Made by a program: the position numbers and the translations under genes. From the NCBI GenBank assembly GCA_965221655.1, contig OZ244906.1, forward strand, positions 2,480,001-2,544,000: 64,000 bases of DNA, in the 5' to 3' direction. The first letter of the stretch is position 1, and every line of letters begins with the position of its first letter. Below the pieces are notes generated by a model. The model saw only the letters and a list, made by a program, of their open reading frames with translations, made no database searches and was not told the origin of the DNA. This DNA comes from Bin107 sp965221655 (lineage in GTDB: Bacteria; UBA8248). Shown here piece after piece: positions 22,101 to 26,865 of this stretch.

Positions 22101-23270
22101 GTCGATCACGCTTGCGTTGGTGGGCAGCGCCCAGGTGAGGGTGATCTGCGTGTCGCCCGCCGCCGCCTGGAGATTCGTGGGCGCGTCGGGAATCGCCAGA
22201 GCAGGGGTGGCGTCGATCGAAGCCGTAGCCGCACCCGCCGTGTTCACGGCGCGGACCTCAAAGGTGTACTCCGTGCCGTTCGTGAGGTTGTTCACGGTCG
22301 TCGTCGTTGCCGTGGCGCCCAGGTCGCTCCAGACGCCGAAGTTCGCCTCCGTCTTCACCTTGTGGCGCACCTGGACGTTGTCGATCTGGCTCGTGTTGGT
22401 GGGCAGCGTCCATGTGAGGGTGATCTTCGTATCGCCCGCCGCCGTGAGGTTCGTCGGCGCGTCGGGTGCCGGCAGAGCCGGCGTCGCGTCGATGGAAGCC
22501 GCAGAGCCTTCGCCCGCCGTGTTCTTCGCACGCACCTCGAAGGTGTACTCCGTCCCGTTCGTGAGGTTGTTCACGGTCGTCGTCGTGGCCGTGCCGGGGA
22601 GGTTGCTCCAGGCGCCGAAGTTCGCCTCCGTCTTCACCTTGTGGCGCACCTGGACGTTGTCGATCTTCCCGGCGTTGGTGGGCAGCGTCCATGTGAGGGT
22701 GATCTGCGTGTCGCCCGCCGCCGCCTGGAGATTCGTCGGCGCGTCGGGCACCACTTCGGGCGTTGTATACAATGGGTTGGAGTAACTGCTGTATTCGTTG
22801 CAGGATTGGCTGAAAACTATCATCCGCACTTCGTATTCGACGCCGTTCGTCAACGCCGCGCCTGTCCGCTCAACGCCCGCGGCATTCGCATCGACGGTGA
22901 AGGTCCTGAGGGCGGGGCTATTGGTAACAAAGAAAGTGCCCCCGGTGGCGGTGTTCGTGGGCGGGTGCCAATCCGTTCCCGCCTGCCTGTAGGCGATAAA
23001 CCAGCCCGAGCCCGCGTCGTTCAGGAGGCACGTGCCGTCGGTGTTGGCCGTCCAGTTCCAGTTGACGGTCATCGCCTGGTCGCCCGGCGTCAGGGAGGTG
23101 AGCGCCGGAGCGGGCGGCTGTGCGGCCTGGGCCGTGGCGGGCAAGAGCACGGAACACAGGCCGCAGACCAAAAGCATCAGCGCGATGAGGTTCGCGCCGA
23201 GGAGCGGGAGAAATCTCCTGGAGGTCATGTGACTCGAATGTGCAATTGCCCCCGGCTTGTCTTGGGACAT
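10110..23270 (-). CDS. Giant FN3-repeat protein with C-terminal beta-barrel and SPOR domain
   Basis: The protein has 4386 residues. Residues 1-49 are a Sec signal peptide (LLVCGLCSVLLPATAQA). About 38 FN3 modules follow (to about residue 3740): 35 standard and three longer variants with conserved cysteines. A helical linker leads to an autotransporter-like beta-barrel (about 3860-4220, starting PWTLWGRGD, with alternating hydrophobic strands and a final strand YQVGVKFRVKF). A Pro/Glu/Lys-rich linker follows, then a SPOR domain (about 4303-4386, RVYRIQVAAV to DCYVRR). SPOR domains bind denuded peptidoglycan, so the tail should lie in the periplasm and the FN3 arm would be exported or outward-facing. 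Classical autotransporters end at the last barrel strand, so this order is odd. The ATG at 23270 was chosen for its GCGAGGAG site; an in-frame GTG at 23324 would add 18 residues. An adhesin or envelope-tethering role is inferred. Confidence 0.9.
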   Translation of the reverse strand: MSQDKPGAIAHSSHMTSRRFLPLLGANLIALMLLVCGLCSVLLPATAQAAQPPAPALTSLTPGDQAMTVNWNWTANTDGTCLLNDAGSGWFIAYRQAGTDWHPPTNTATGGTFFVTNSPALRTFTVDANAAGVERTGAALTNGVEYEVRMIVFSQSCNEYSSYSNPLYTTPEVVPDAPTNLQAAAGDTQITLTWTLPTNAGKIDNVQVRHKVKTEANFGAWSNLPGTATTTTVNNLTNGTEYTFEVRAKNTAGEGSAASIDATPALPAPDAPTNLTAAGDTKITLTWTLPTNTSQIDNVQVRHKVKTEANFGVWSDLGATATTTTVNNLTNGTEYTFEVRAVNTAGAATASIDATPALAIPDAPTNLQAAAGDTQITLTWALPTNASVIDNVQVRHKVKTAANFGAWSNLDATATTTDVTGLTNGTEYTFEVRAKNTAGDGAAASIDQAPNVVPDAPTNLTATAGRGQVSLSWTLPTSAVKIDNMQVRHKVKTAATWGAWSDLAGTATTTTVTRLRGDTQHSFEVRAKNTAGESPAASVDATPSVLHPAAPVITSISSGDQALTINWSWTDDTGGTCHLNDLISGWEIQYKKKTVANWVKPNPSQMNTAEAGTFEVRDAGAGRSFTVNIDADINPHLGQIGINLANGIEYELRILAYSQACERPYNPNSPYSNVVTATPLLSAPDVPTNLTATAGNGQISLSWTLPTNASTIDNIQVRHKVKTAANFGAWSDLVGTATTTDVTGLTNGTEYTFEVRAKNTAGESAAASVDATPDAVPDAPTNLTATVGNKQVTLSWTLPTNVGKIDKLQVAESYSDGTGRVFGAWTDVPGNPTTVTTVGLTNGREYTFEVRAVNSAGEGKVASVKATPDVVPGAPTSLAAEVGDKKIRLTWTLPTSTDLGKIDNVQVRHKVKTAANFGAWSDLAGTATTTDVTGLTNGTEYSFEVRAKNTAGEGVAASVDATPDTVPDAPTNLTAAVGDTQITLSWTLPTTTSAITQVQVRHKVKTETNWGSWSDLGATATTTDVTGLTNGTEYTFEVRAVNAMGNGLAASVDATPDVVPGVPTNLTAAVGDTQITLNWTLPTNTGLGKIDNMQVRHRVKTATNWEPWSDVSGGGSATTTTVGSLTNGTEYSFQVRAVNTAGAGAAASVDATPYAVPGAPTNLTAEVGHTQITLNWTLPTNTEKIDNVQVRHKVKTETAWGAWRDLGATATTTDVTGLTNETEYSFEVRAVNAAGDGPAASVDATPIQLRTTAPVITSITAGDQALTINWSWTDDTGGTCHLNNPNSGWEIQYKKKTATRWITANASETNTAEAGTFEVRDAGAGRSFTINIDAGTNPHLGQSGINLTNGIEYELRMRAYSQACERPYNPYSLYSSVATATPLLSVPDAPTNLTAAAGDKKVTLSWTLPTNASEIDNIQVRHKVKTAANFGAWSDLAGTATTTDVTGLTNGTEYSFEVRAKNTAGDGPAASVDATPDVVPAAPTNLTATVGNTQITLNWTLPANTGLGKIDNVQMRHKVKTATTWGAWSDLAGTATTTDIIGLTNGTEYSFEVRAVNTAGEGAAASVDATPDVVPAAPTDLTATVGNTQITLNWTLPTNTGLGKIDNVQLRHKIKAAANWGTWRDLGSTTTTTVPNLTNGTEYSFQVRAVNTAGDGPAASVDATPDVVPAAPTNLTAAVGDTQITLTWGLPTNTGLAKIDNVQVRHKIKTAATWGAWSNLAGTATTTDVTGLTNGTEYSFEVRAVNTAGEGAAASVDATPDVVPGVPTNLTATVGNTQITLAWTLPTNTGLGEIDNVQVRHKIKTAATWGAWSNLAGTATTTDVTGLTNGTEYSFQVRAVNSAGEGTEASVDATPDVVLAAPTNLTAILGDQKITLNWTLPANTGLGKIDNMQVRHKVKTAATWGAWSDLAGNATTTTVDSLTNATEYSFEVRGVNTAGAGAAASVDATPVVAVPDAPTNLTAAGGDKKVTLTWTLPTNASAIDNVQVRHKVKTETNWGAWSDLAGTTTTTDVTGLTNGTEYSFEVRAVNTSGDGAAASVDATPDVVPAAPTNLTAAVGNTQITLNWTLPTNAGKIDNVQVRHKVKTAATWGAWSDLAGTATTTTVERLTNGTEYSFEVRAVNTAGDGAAASVDATPDVVPAAPTNLTAQVGNTQITLNWTLPTNAGLAKIDNVQVRHKVKTAANWGAWSDLGATATTTTVGSLTNGTEYSFEVRAVNTAGAGAAASVDATPNVVPVAPTNLTAAVGDTQVTLTWTLPGGTLTGLQVRHKVKTASNWGAWSDLAGTATTTDVTGLTNGTEYSFEVRAVNTAGDGPAASVDATPDVVPGVPTNLTAAVGDTQITLTWTLPTNTGLAKIGNVQVRHKVKTAANWGAWSDLAGTATTTTVGSLTNGTEYSFEVRAVNTAGDGPAASVDATPDAVPAAPTNLTAAVGDTQITLNWTLPANTGLGKIDNVQMRHKVKTATNWGIWRDLGSTTTTTVPNLTNGTEYSFQVRALNTAGDGPAASVDATPDVVPGVPTDLTAAVGDTQITLTWGLPTNAGLGKIDNVQVRHKIKTATNWGAWSDLGATATTTTVGSLTNGTEYSFEVRAVNTAGAGAAASADATPDVVPGVPTNLTTAVGDGQITLTWGLPTNAGLGKIDNVQVRYKIKTAATWGSWSNLGATATTTTVSSLTNGTEYSFEVRAVNTAGNGAAASVDATPDVVPGVPTDLTAAVGDTQITLTWTLPSNTGLGKIDNVQVRHKIKTAQTWGDWSNLGATATTTTVGSLTNGTEYSFEVRAVNTARDGPAASVDATPDVVPGVPTGLTAAVGNTQITLTWTLPTNTGLGKIDNVQVRHKIKTASTWGSWSNLGATATTTTVSSLTNGTEYTFEVRAVNTAGDGPAASADATPDAVPAAPTNLAAAVRDRAIELTWVLPTNRDLGKIDNVQVRHKVKTASTWGAWSNLGATATTTTVSSLTNGTEYSFQVRAVNTAGDGAAASVDATPDLVPDAPTNLTAEVGNTQITLTWVLPTNVGSITNMQVRHKVQTATRWGSWTNLAGTATTTTVERLTNGTEYSFEVRAVNTAGEGSAASVDATPDVVPDAPTNLAAAVGDQQITLTWGLPTNAGLGKIDNVQVRHKVKTATNFGAWSNLGATATTTTVGSLTNGTAYSFEVRAVNTAGEGAAASLDATPDLTPVAPTNLTATVGNTQITLNWGLPTNVGTIAQVQVRHKVKTAATWGGWSDLSATATTTDVTGLTNGTEYSFQVRAVNTAGEGAEASVNATPDVVPGAPTNLTATAGNAQVTLTWRLPTNTGLGKIDNVQVRHKVKTATSWGAWSNLVGRTTTTTVGSLTNGTEYSFEVRAVNTAGEGTAASVDATPELVPGVPTNLTAAAGDAQVTLTWTLPTNNGLGKIDNVQVRHKVKTATNFGAWSDLAGTATTTTVGSLTNGTEYTFQVRAVNTAGQSRAASVDATPDVRPGAPTNLTATVANRSSTLSWTLPTNAGKIDKMQVRHKVKTATNFGAWSDLGAAATSVNVRDLTNGTEYTFQVRAVNTAGNGPAASVNVTPDAIPSQVTNLAAAAGDTQITLTWTLPTNATAIDQVQVRHKVKTATNFGNWSDLGAAATTTTITGLTNATEYSFQVRAVNAAGEGRAASVDATPVLPAPDAPTGLTARAGNAQVALSWTLPTNTSEIDHVQVRHKMKTTRRFGAWSDLAGTATTTTVNDLVNDTEYTFEVRAVNTAGAGAAASVDATPVTRNFEAERRILRDTLAGFARGTLNSAATTLGQRFDVAPGTREVTFAGRSVSLRETPEAGRLADARKHGGAYWERHSETLGRDPGEFASLYGTSGSDDPDGLSAFTMAMDGGDSGAAQRPWTLWGRGDLQNFEAETGAGDHDGSLSSGWIGADMRLNENSLLGLAVSRSKGEAEYNFDGGAGDLDVTFTSLWPYLRFDTQGGGSLRLIFGVGAGDAEQRPSEQDEVERADLSMAAFILAARRPLRRLGVLSLSLTGDAGISRMKTDADSEALAGLEATVWQVRGGVEARHEELMVDGTDMRLVPFGSLSLRHDGGDGATGTGLELAGGFALRAPGSRLGLDAHGRWLGLRTGDDTSEWSGGVEVTLLPKADGQGLSLAVGPRWGTQNSGALKEEHLFTKETENSEARSSLSGSVGYGVTYGPGLLTPYGQFDVSDDDSNRQRLGARFDVSGSDQLSLDLAGERREDEAGDEDYQVGVKFRVKFPVAQGQTAPVTNAPVQNVEQEPRRVEKTSAPEKDTPDAGRLELRGWLEGEAPAPATPPTTDDAARKPAVKVERKASAAPRRVYRIQVAAVRTKTAAVAERKRLARKLSRVLAGDQLKVEKRATTRNLSWRVVLAREYSSFRKARTRCAALKAGGGDCYVRRAPRG
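12050..23130 (-). repeat. Tandem FN3-encoding repeats, second array
   Basis: There are 38 modules of about 95 codons. Three longer variants, with TINWSW and a Cys pair, sit at the N-terminus (about 22740-23130), about 21230-21640 and about 19120-19550. They divide the N-terminal third into blocks of four and six standard modules, and the remaining 25 are uninterrupted. Many neighbouring units differ by only a few codons. Confidence 0.9.
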
Positions 23271-23639
23271 CGTCTTGTGCACTCCTCGCTTTTCATTTGC
23301 GGGCGTCGGCGGTTTGTGCTGCACACGAATACCTCTCGTTCCCGTTGCATGTGCGATTTCTCGATCGCATTGGCCTTGCTGACTACCAAACTCCTTGGGC
23401 TAATTTCCCTTTCCCGACATTGTTAAAGCTGCAATATAGCCACATTCCAAAATGACAATTCTCCTTTATACAGGTAATACAATGTAAAAGTAAAGATATA
23501 ATATTGGCTTTGAAATTATTATATATATTGCTCTTATATGATTGGAGCATCATCATGGTGCGCGGGGGGAGGGGGCAACGAGGGATATGCAGTACGCAAA
23601 ACCGGAACCGCAGGCATCTCGAGGATGCCTGCGCGACGT
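23271..23639. other. AT-rich upstream region of the FN3/barrel/SPOR gene
   Basis: Positions 23400-23560 are strikingly AT-rich, with several TATAAT-like hexamers on the minus strand, and probably hold the promoter of the giant gene. A leader of up to about 200 nt follows. It contains a 20-codon minus-strand open frame (ATG at 23445, stop at 23383) with AAAGGAG 15 nt upstream, a possible but weak leader peptide. Positions 23610-23632 are the crcB terminator. Nothing else is recognisable. Confidence 0.5.
23610..23632 (-). terminator. Intrinsic terminator after crcB
   Basis: GCAGGCATC and GATGCCTGC form a perfect 9-bp stem with a 5-nt loop. On the minus strand the hairpin is followed by GGTTCCGGTTTTGCG, which is T-rich. 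It lies just beyond the crcB stop codon. Confidence 0.65.
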
Positions 23640-24005
23640 TCAGGGACCGAGGCGAAAGCCCGCCCAGGCGGCGAGCAGGCAGCCCGCCACCGAGCAGGCG
23701 ACGTAGAGTGCGGCCGAGGGCCACGCGCCGCTCTGGAGGAGGCGCAAGGTTTCCAGACTGAAGGCCGAGAAGGTGGTGAAACCGCCGAGCACTCCGACGA
23801 CGAAGAACAGGCGGCCTCCCTCGCCGAGGAGCGCGCGGGCCATGAGCAGGCGAAACGCCCACCCGATGGCGAACGAGCCGAGCAGGTTGGCCGCCAGCGT
23901 GCCGTAGGGCCAGCCTGCGCCCAGCCACCTTTGCACGCCGAGCGCGAGCCCGTAGCGCAGCGTGCTGCCGATGGCGCCGCCGCCGGCCACCCAAAGCCAG
24001 TTCAA
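23640..24005 (-). CDS. crcB: Fluoride ion channel CrcB/Fluc
   Basis: This 121-residue membrane protein is predicted to export fluoride as a dual-topology dimer in the inner membrane. Family motifs are clear: GGGAIGSTLRY near the N-terminus, YGTLAANLLGSF in helix 2 with the pore Asn, and GGFTTFSAFS in the broken helix 3 with the paired Phe and Thr residues. Four hydrophobic segments are visible and the length fits the family. The TTG at 24005 was chosen because GGAGAGG lies 8 nt upstream and homologues begin just before the Gly-rich motif; an in-frame ATG at 24065 would add an atypical 20-residue extension. It is divergent from bioF. I see no crcB-type fluoride riboswitch in the 130-bp gap. 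Confidence 0.93.
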   Translation of the reverse strand: MNWLWVAGGGAIGSTLRYGLALGVQRWLGAGWPYGTLAANLLGSFAIGWAFRLLMARALLGEGGRLFFVVGVLGGFTTFSAFSLETLRLLQSGAWPSAALYVACSVAGCLLAAWAGFRLGP

Positions 24006-24123
24006 GAGCGTTCCTCTCCCGAAGATGCGTTCGAGCCGTGTCGTGAAGGGGAAAAATGACATCATTCCCCGCGCGGGGCAAGGGTTTCGCGCTTGGGGGC
24101 TTTTCCCCGCGCCCCGCGTTTTC

Positions 24124-24129
24124 TACAAT
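24124..24129 (+). promoter_or_regulatory. TACAAT box just before the bioF ATG
   Basis: TACAAT ends 6 nt before the ATG at 24136, so transcription would begin at or next to the start codon. No Shine-Dalgarno sequence precedes that ATG. This suggests a leaderless mRNA, but no good -35 box is visible. Confidence 0.35.
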
Positions 24130-24135
24130 GGGCGC

Positions 24136-25377
24136 ATGGACGCTGCCCCCCCAGAAACCATTCCGCCCGACTGGCGCGCGCAGATAGAAGAGGAGTTGCG
24201 CGGGCTCGGGGAGGCGAACCTGCGCAGGCGGCTGCGCACCGTCGAGGGGATGCAGGGGCCGACCCTGCGCCACGGCGCGCGCAGTCTCGTCAACCTCTCG
24301 AGCAACAACTATCTGGGTCTCGCCGACCACCCCTCCCTCATCGAGGCGTGCGTGGAGGCCGTGCGCGCCTCGGGGGCGAGCGCGGCCGCCTCGCCGCTCA
24401 TCTCGGGCCACATGGCCGAACACGAGGCGTTGGGGCGCGAACTGGCGGCCTTCAAGGGCGCGGAGGCGGGGCTCGTCTTCGGCTCGGGGTTTCTGGCGAA
24501 CCTGGGGCTTCTGACGGCTCTGGCGGGGCGGGGGGACGCCGTCTTCAGCGACGCGCTCAACCACGCGAGCATCGTGGACGGGTGTCGCTTGTCCCGCGCG
24601 CGCCTCCACGTCTACCCGCACGCGAGCCTGCCGCACCTCGAAGACGCACTCGGCAAAGAGGCCGCCGCGCGCCGGAAAGTCATCGTAACCGACGGGGTGT
24701 TCAGCATGGACGGCGACCTCGCCCCCCTGCCCGGCATCTGCGCCCTTGCGCACAAGTACGGCGCGATGCTCGTGGTGGACGACGCCCACGCCACGGGCGT
24801 GCTCGGCCCGCGTGGGGCGGGGAGTGCGGCGCACTTCGGGGTGGAGGCGTCCGTCTCCATGGGCACGCTGGGCAAGGCACTTGCCTCCTACGGCGCGTTC
24901 GCGTGCGCGGATGCCGGGGTGGTGGAGTATCTCGTGAACAGGGCGCGCGCCTATATCTACTCGACGAGCCTGCCGCCCGCCGTCGCTGCCGTCTCGCGCA
25001 CCGCCCTGCGCCTGGCCGCCGGGGAGGAGGGGGAGCGCCGCCGCCGGAACCTGGCGGAGCTGTGCGCGCGCTTTCGCGCCGGGCTGCGGTGCCTCGGCGT
25101 CTCGGCCCCTGACCCGCAGCCCGGGGCCGAGGTTCCGATTTTTCCGATCGTTATCGGCGAGGAGGGCAAGACGCTCGCCCTGGCGGAGTACCTGATGGAG
25201 GCGGGCGTCTACCTGCTCGCCATCCGCCCGCCCACGGTGCCGGAGGGCACGAGCAGACTCAGGGCCACACTGATGGCGACGCATACCGAAGCCCAGATCG
25301 ACGCGACGCTCGACGCCCTGGAGTCCGGTCTCAAGAAGCTGGGCATATCGCCGGGCGGAGTCCCCGCCGCGGGCTAG
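24136..25377 (+). CDS. bioF: 8-amino-7-oxononanoate synthase (BioF)-like PLP enzyme
   Basis: This 413-residue enzyme belongs to the alpha-oxoamine synthases, which condense an acyl-CoA or acyl-ACP with an amino acid and release CO2. BioF uses pimeloyl thioester and L-alanine for biotin. Residues 55-62 are SSNNYLGL, 215-224 DDAHATGVLG, and MGTLGKALASYGAF holds the PLP lysine K247. IYSTSLPPA follows, as in BioF. The TLGKAL context fits BioF better than 2-amino-3-ketobutyrate ligase, but no other biotin gene is nearby, so the acyl substrate is not proven. The ATG at 24136 lacks a ribosome site. Its stop overlaps by 4 nt the stop of the convergent oxidoreductase gene. Confidence 0.85.
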   Translation: MDAAPPETIPPDWRAQIEEELRGLGEANLRRRLRTVEGMQGPTLRHGARSLVNLSSNNYLGLADHPSLIEACVEAVRASGASAAASPLISGHMAEHEALGRELAAFKGAEAGLVFGSGFLANLGLLTALAGRGDAVFSDALNHASIVDGCRLSRARLHVYPHASLPHLEDALGKEAAARRKVIVTDGVFSMDGDLAPLPGICALAHKYGAMLVVDDAHATGVLGPRGAGSAAHFGVEASVSMGTLGKALASYGAFACADAGVVEYLVNRARAYIYSTSLPPAVAAVSRTALRLAAGEEGERRRRNLAELCARFRAGLRCLGVSAPDPQPGAEVPIFPIVIGEEGKTLALAEYLMEAGVYLLAIRPPTVPEGTSRLRATLMATHTEAQIDATLDALESGLKKLGISPGGVPAAG

Positions 25378-26375
25378 TCTATCTCCACCACCACGCCGCC
25401 CACCGCCCCGCCGCCCTCCACGGCCTCGTGCGCTCTTGCGAGTTCATCGAGCGCAAAACGCTCCGCAATCCGGTGCGCGAGCGCCCCCTCGCGCATGGCG
25501 CGGGTTACCTCGCGCGCCGCCTGTGCCAGGGCGTCGGGCGGGCAGCAGTGGATCATCACCAGGCGAATGGTGACGTTGTTCAGCATGAGTTCGTAGTGCG
25601 GGAAGCGGGGCATCCGGTCTCCCATGGACGAATAGGAGGCAACGACGCCGCCGACTTTGAGAATCTTGTAGTTGGTCTCCCAGTTCACGCCCAGGTTCAC
25701 GTCCACGACGCGGTCGACGCCGCGGCCTTCGGTAATTTCCATGACGCGCCGGGCGACGTCCTCTTCCCTGTAGTTCAGCACGTGGTCCGCCGCCGGTGCG
25801 CGGGCGGCTTTTTCCGCAGAGCTCATCGTGGCGATGACGCGCGCCCCCGCCCACCTGGCGAGCTGCACCGCGTAGGCGCCCACGCGGCCCGCGCCTCCGG
25901 TTACGAGCACCGTCTTGTTCGCTATCGCGCCGTCGGCGAACAGGCAGCGGTGGGCCGTCATGGCGGGAACGCCCAGGCACGCCCCCTCGGCGAAGGTGGT
26001 TCCCTCCGGGAGGGGAACGAGGAGCGCGGCGGGCAGGCAGACGTATTGCGCCGCCGTGCCGAACGCGCGCCTGTAGCGCGCGTTGTAGACCCACACGCGC
26101 TCGCCGACCTCGCGCCCGCGCACGCCGGGGCCGAATGCGTCCACGACGCCCGCCCCGTCGTTGTTCGGGATGACGCGCGGATAGTCGGGAAAGTGGCGGA
26201 AATACCCCCAGTCCTCCGCTCCCTGGCCCGCGCGGCGCTTGCAGTCGGTGGGGTTCACGCCCGACGCGCGAAGCCGCACGCGCACCTCGCCCGGGCCGGG
26301 TTCGGGCGTGGGAGTTTCGCCGATTTCGATGACCTCGCGCGCAGCGCCCTTACGCTCGTACCATCCCGCGCGCAT
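25374..26375 (-). CDS. Quinone oxidoreductase-like medium-chain dehydrogenase/reductase
   Basis: This 333-residue protein has the N-terminal GroES-like fold of the MDR superfamily (SGVNPTDCKRRAG near residue 45) and a Rossmann domain (VTGGAGRVGAYAVQLA near 155). It lacks the zinc-ligand cysteines of alcohol dehydrogenases, so it is likely a zinc-independent NADPH:quinone or enone reductase. The second ATG at 26375 was chosen because GGGGGAGG lies 9 nt upstream, whereas the first ATG at 26384 abuts that site. It is the last gene of a minus-strand run with a CopD-like protein, FIST and CoA-transferase genes, which may point to quinone- or enone-linked metabolism. The physiological substrate is unknown. 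Confidence 0.85.
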   Translation of the reverse strand: MRAGWYERKGAAREVIEIGETPTPEPGPGEVRVRLRASGVNPTDCKRRAGQGAEDWGYFRHFPDYPRVIPNNDGAGVVDAFGPGVRGREVGERVWVYNARYRRAFGTAAQYVCLPAALLVPLPEGTTFAEGACLGVPAMTAHRCLFADGAIANKTVLVTGGAGRVGAYAVQLARWAGARVIATMSSAEKAARAPAADHVLNYREEDVARRVMEITEGRGVDRVVDVNLGVNWETNYKILKVGGVVASYSSMGDRMPRFPHYELMLNNVTIRLVMIHCCPPDALAQAAREVTRAMREGALAHRIAERFALDELARAHEAVEGGGAVGGVVVEID

Positions 26376-26400
26376 CGTGCGCATCCTCCCCCTCGGGTCC

Positions 26401-26829
26401 TCAGCCGTGGGTTGCCGAAACGCCCAGGTAGACGACGATGAGGGCGAGAACGACGTTGAACAGCAGCCAGGCCTTGCGCCTGGCCTTCATGCCCGCAAAG
26501 CCGCCCGGCACCGTGAGGGCGACGCCGACGAAGACGATGACGAGCGCCAGGACTATCTTCACGATCAACGTGCCCGGAATGGCGAGCCCCGAGCGGACGA
26601 GGCGGGTCAGGTGGTGCAGCCCCGTCAATATCAGCAGCAAAAACGAGCCGTGGAGAATCGGCACGAACCTCTTCTGGACGCGCGCCATGAACGCCCCGCG
26701 CTCCGCTTCGGGCAACTCCTCCGCCGCGGGGATGACCACGAAGCGCAAAAAGGCCACGCCGCCGACCGCCGCGATGGCGCTCAGTACGTGCAGGGTGGTG
26801 ACGATGATGTTTCCCGTACTGTATCCCAT
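26401..26829 (-). CDS. CopD-like four-helix membrane protein
   Basis: This 142-residue inner-membrane protein has four hydrophobic helices. The first (LHVLSAIAAVGGVAFLRF) matches the start of CopD-type domains, with a His in helix 1 and paired His residues in GLHHLTRL. The family is often annotated as copper-resistance D-like, but many members have no proven link to copper and may bind heme. ATG 26829 was preferred over 26844 because GGGAG lies 9 nt upstream. It sits 36 nt after the FIST gene and 25 nt before the oxidoreductase gene, so it is probably co-transcribed. Confidence 0.7.
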   Translation of the reverse strand: MGYSTGNIIVTTLHVLSAIAAVGGVAFLRFVVIPAAEELPEAERGAFMARVQKRFVPILHGSFLLLILTGLHHLTRLVRSGLAIPGTLIVKIVLALVIVFVGVALTVPGGFAGMKARRKAWLLFNVVLALIVVYLGVSATHG

Positions 26830-26865
26830 AAGGCCGACTCCCATGGATGAAGGGGCTGGTATCTC

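Noticed and set aside
20544..23426. A long plus-strand Arg/His-rich open frame over the second FN3 array
   Set aside because: Composition is that of a GC-rich antisense frame; it has no family features and overlaps a clear gene.
24049..24071. Inverted repeat GGGGAAAAATGA/TCATTCCCC upstream of crcB as a fluoride riboswitch or operator
   Set aside because: It lacks the conserved crcB riboswitch core and is imperfect. It is also upstream of bioF, so no role can be assigned.
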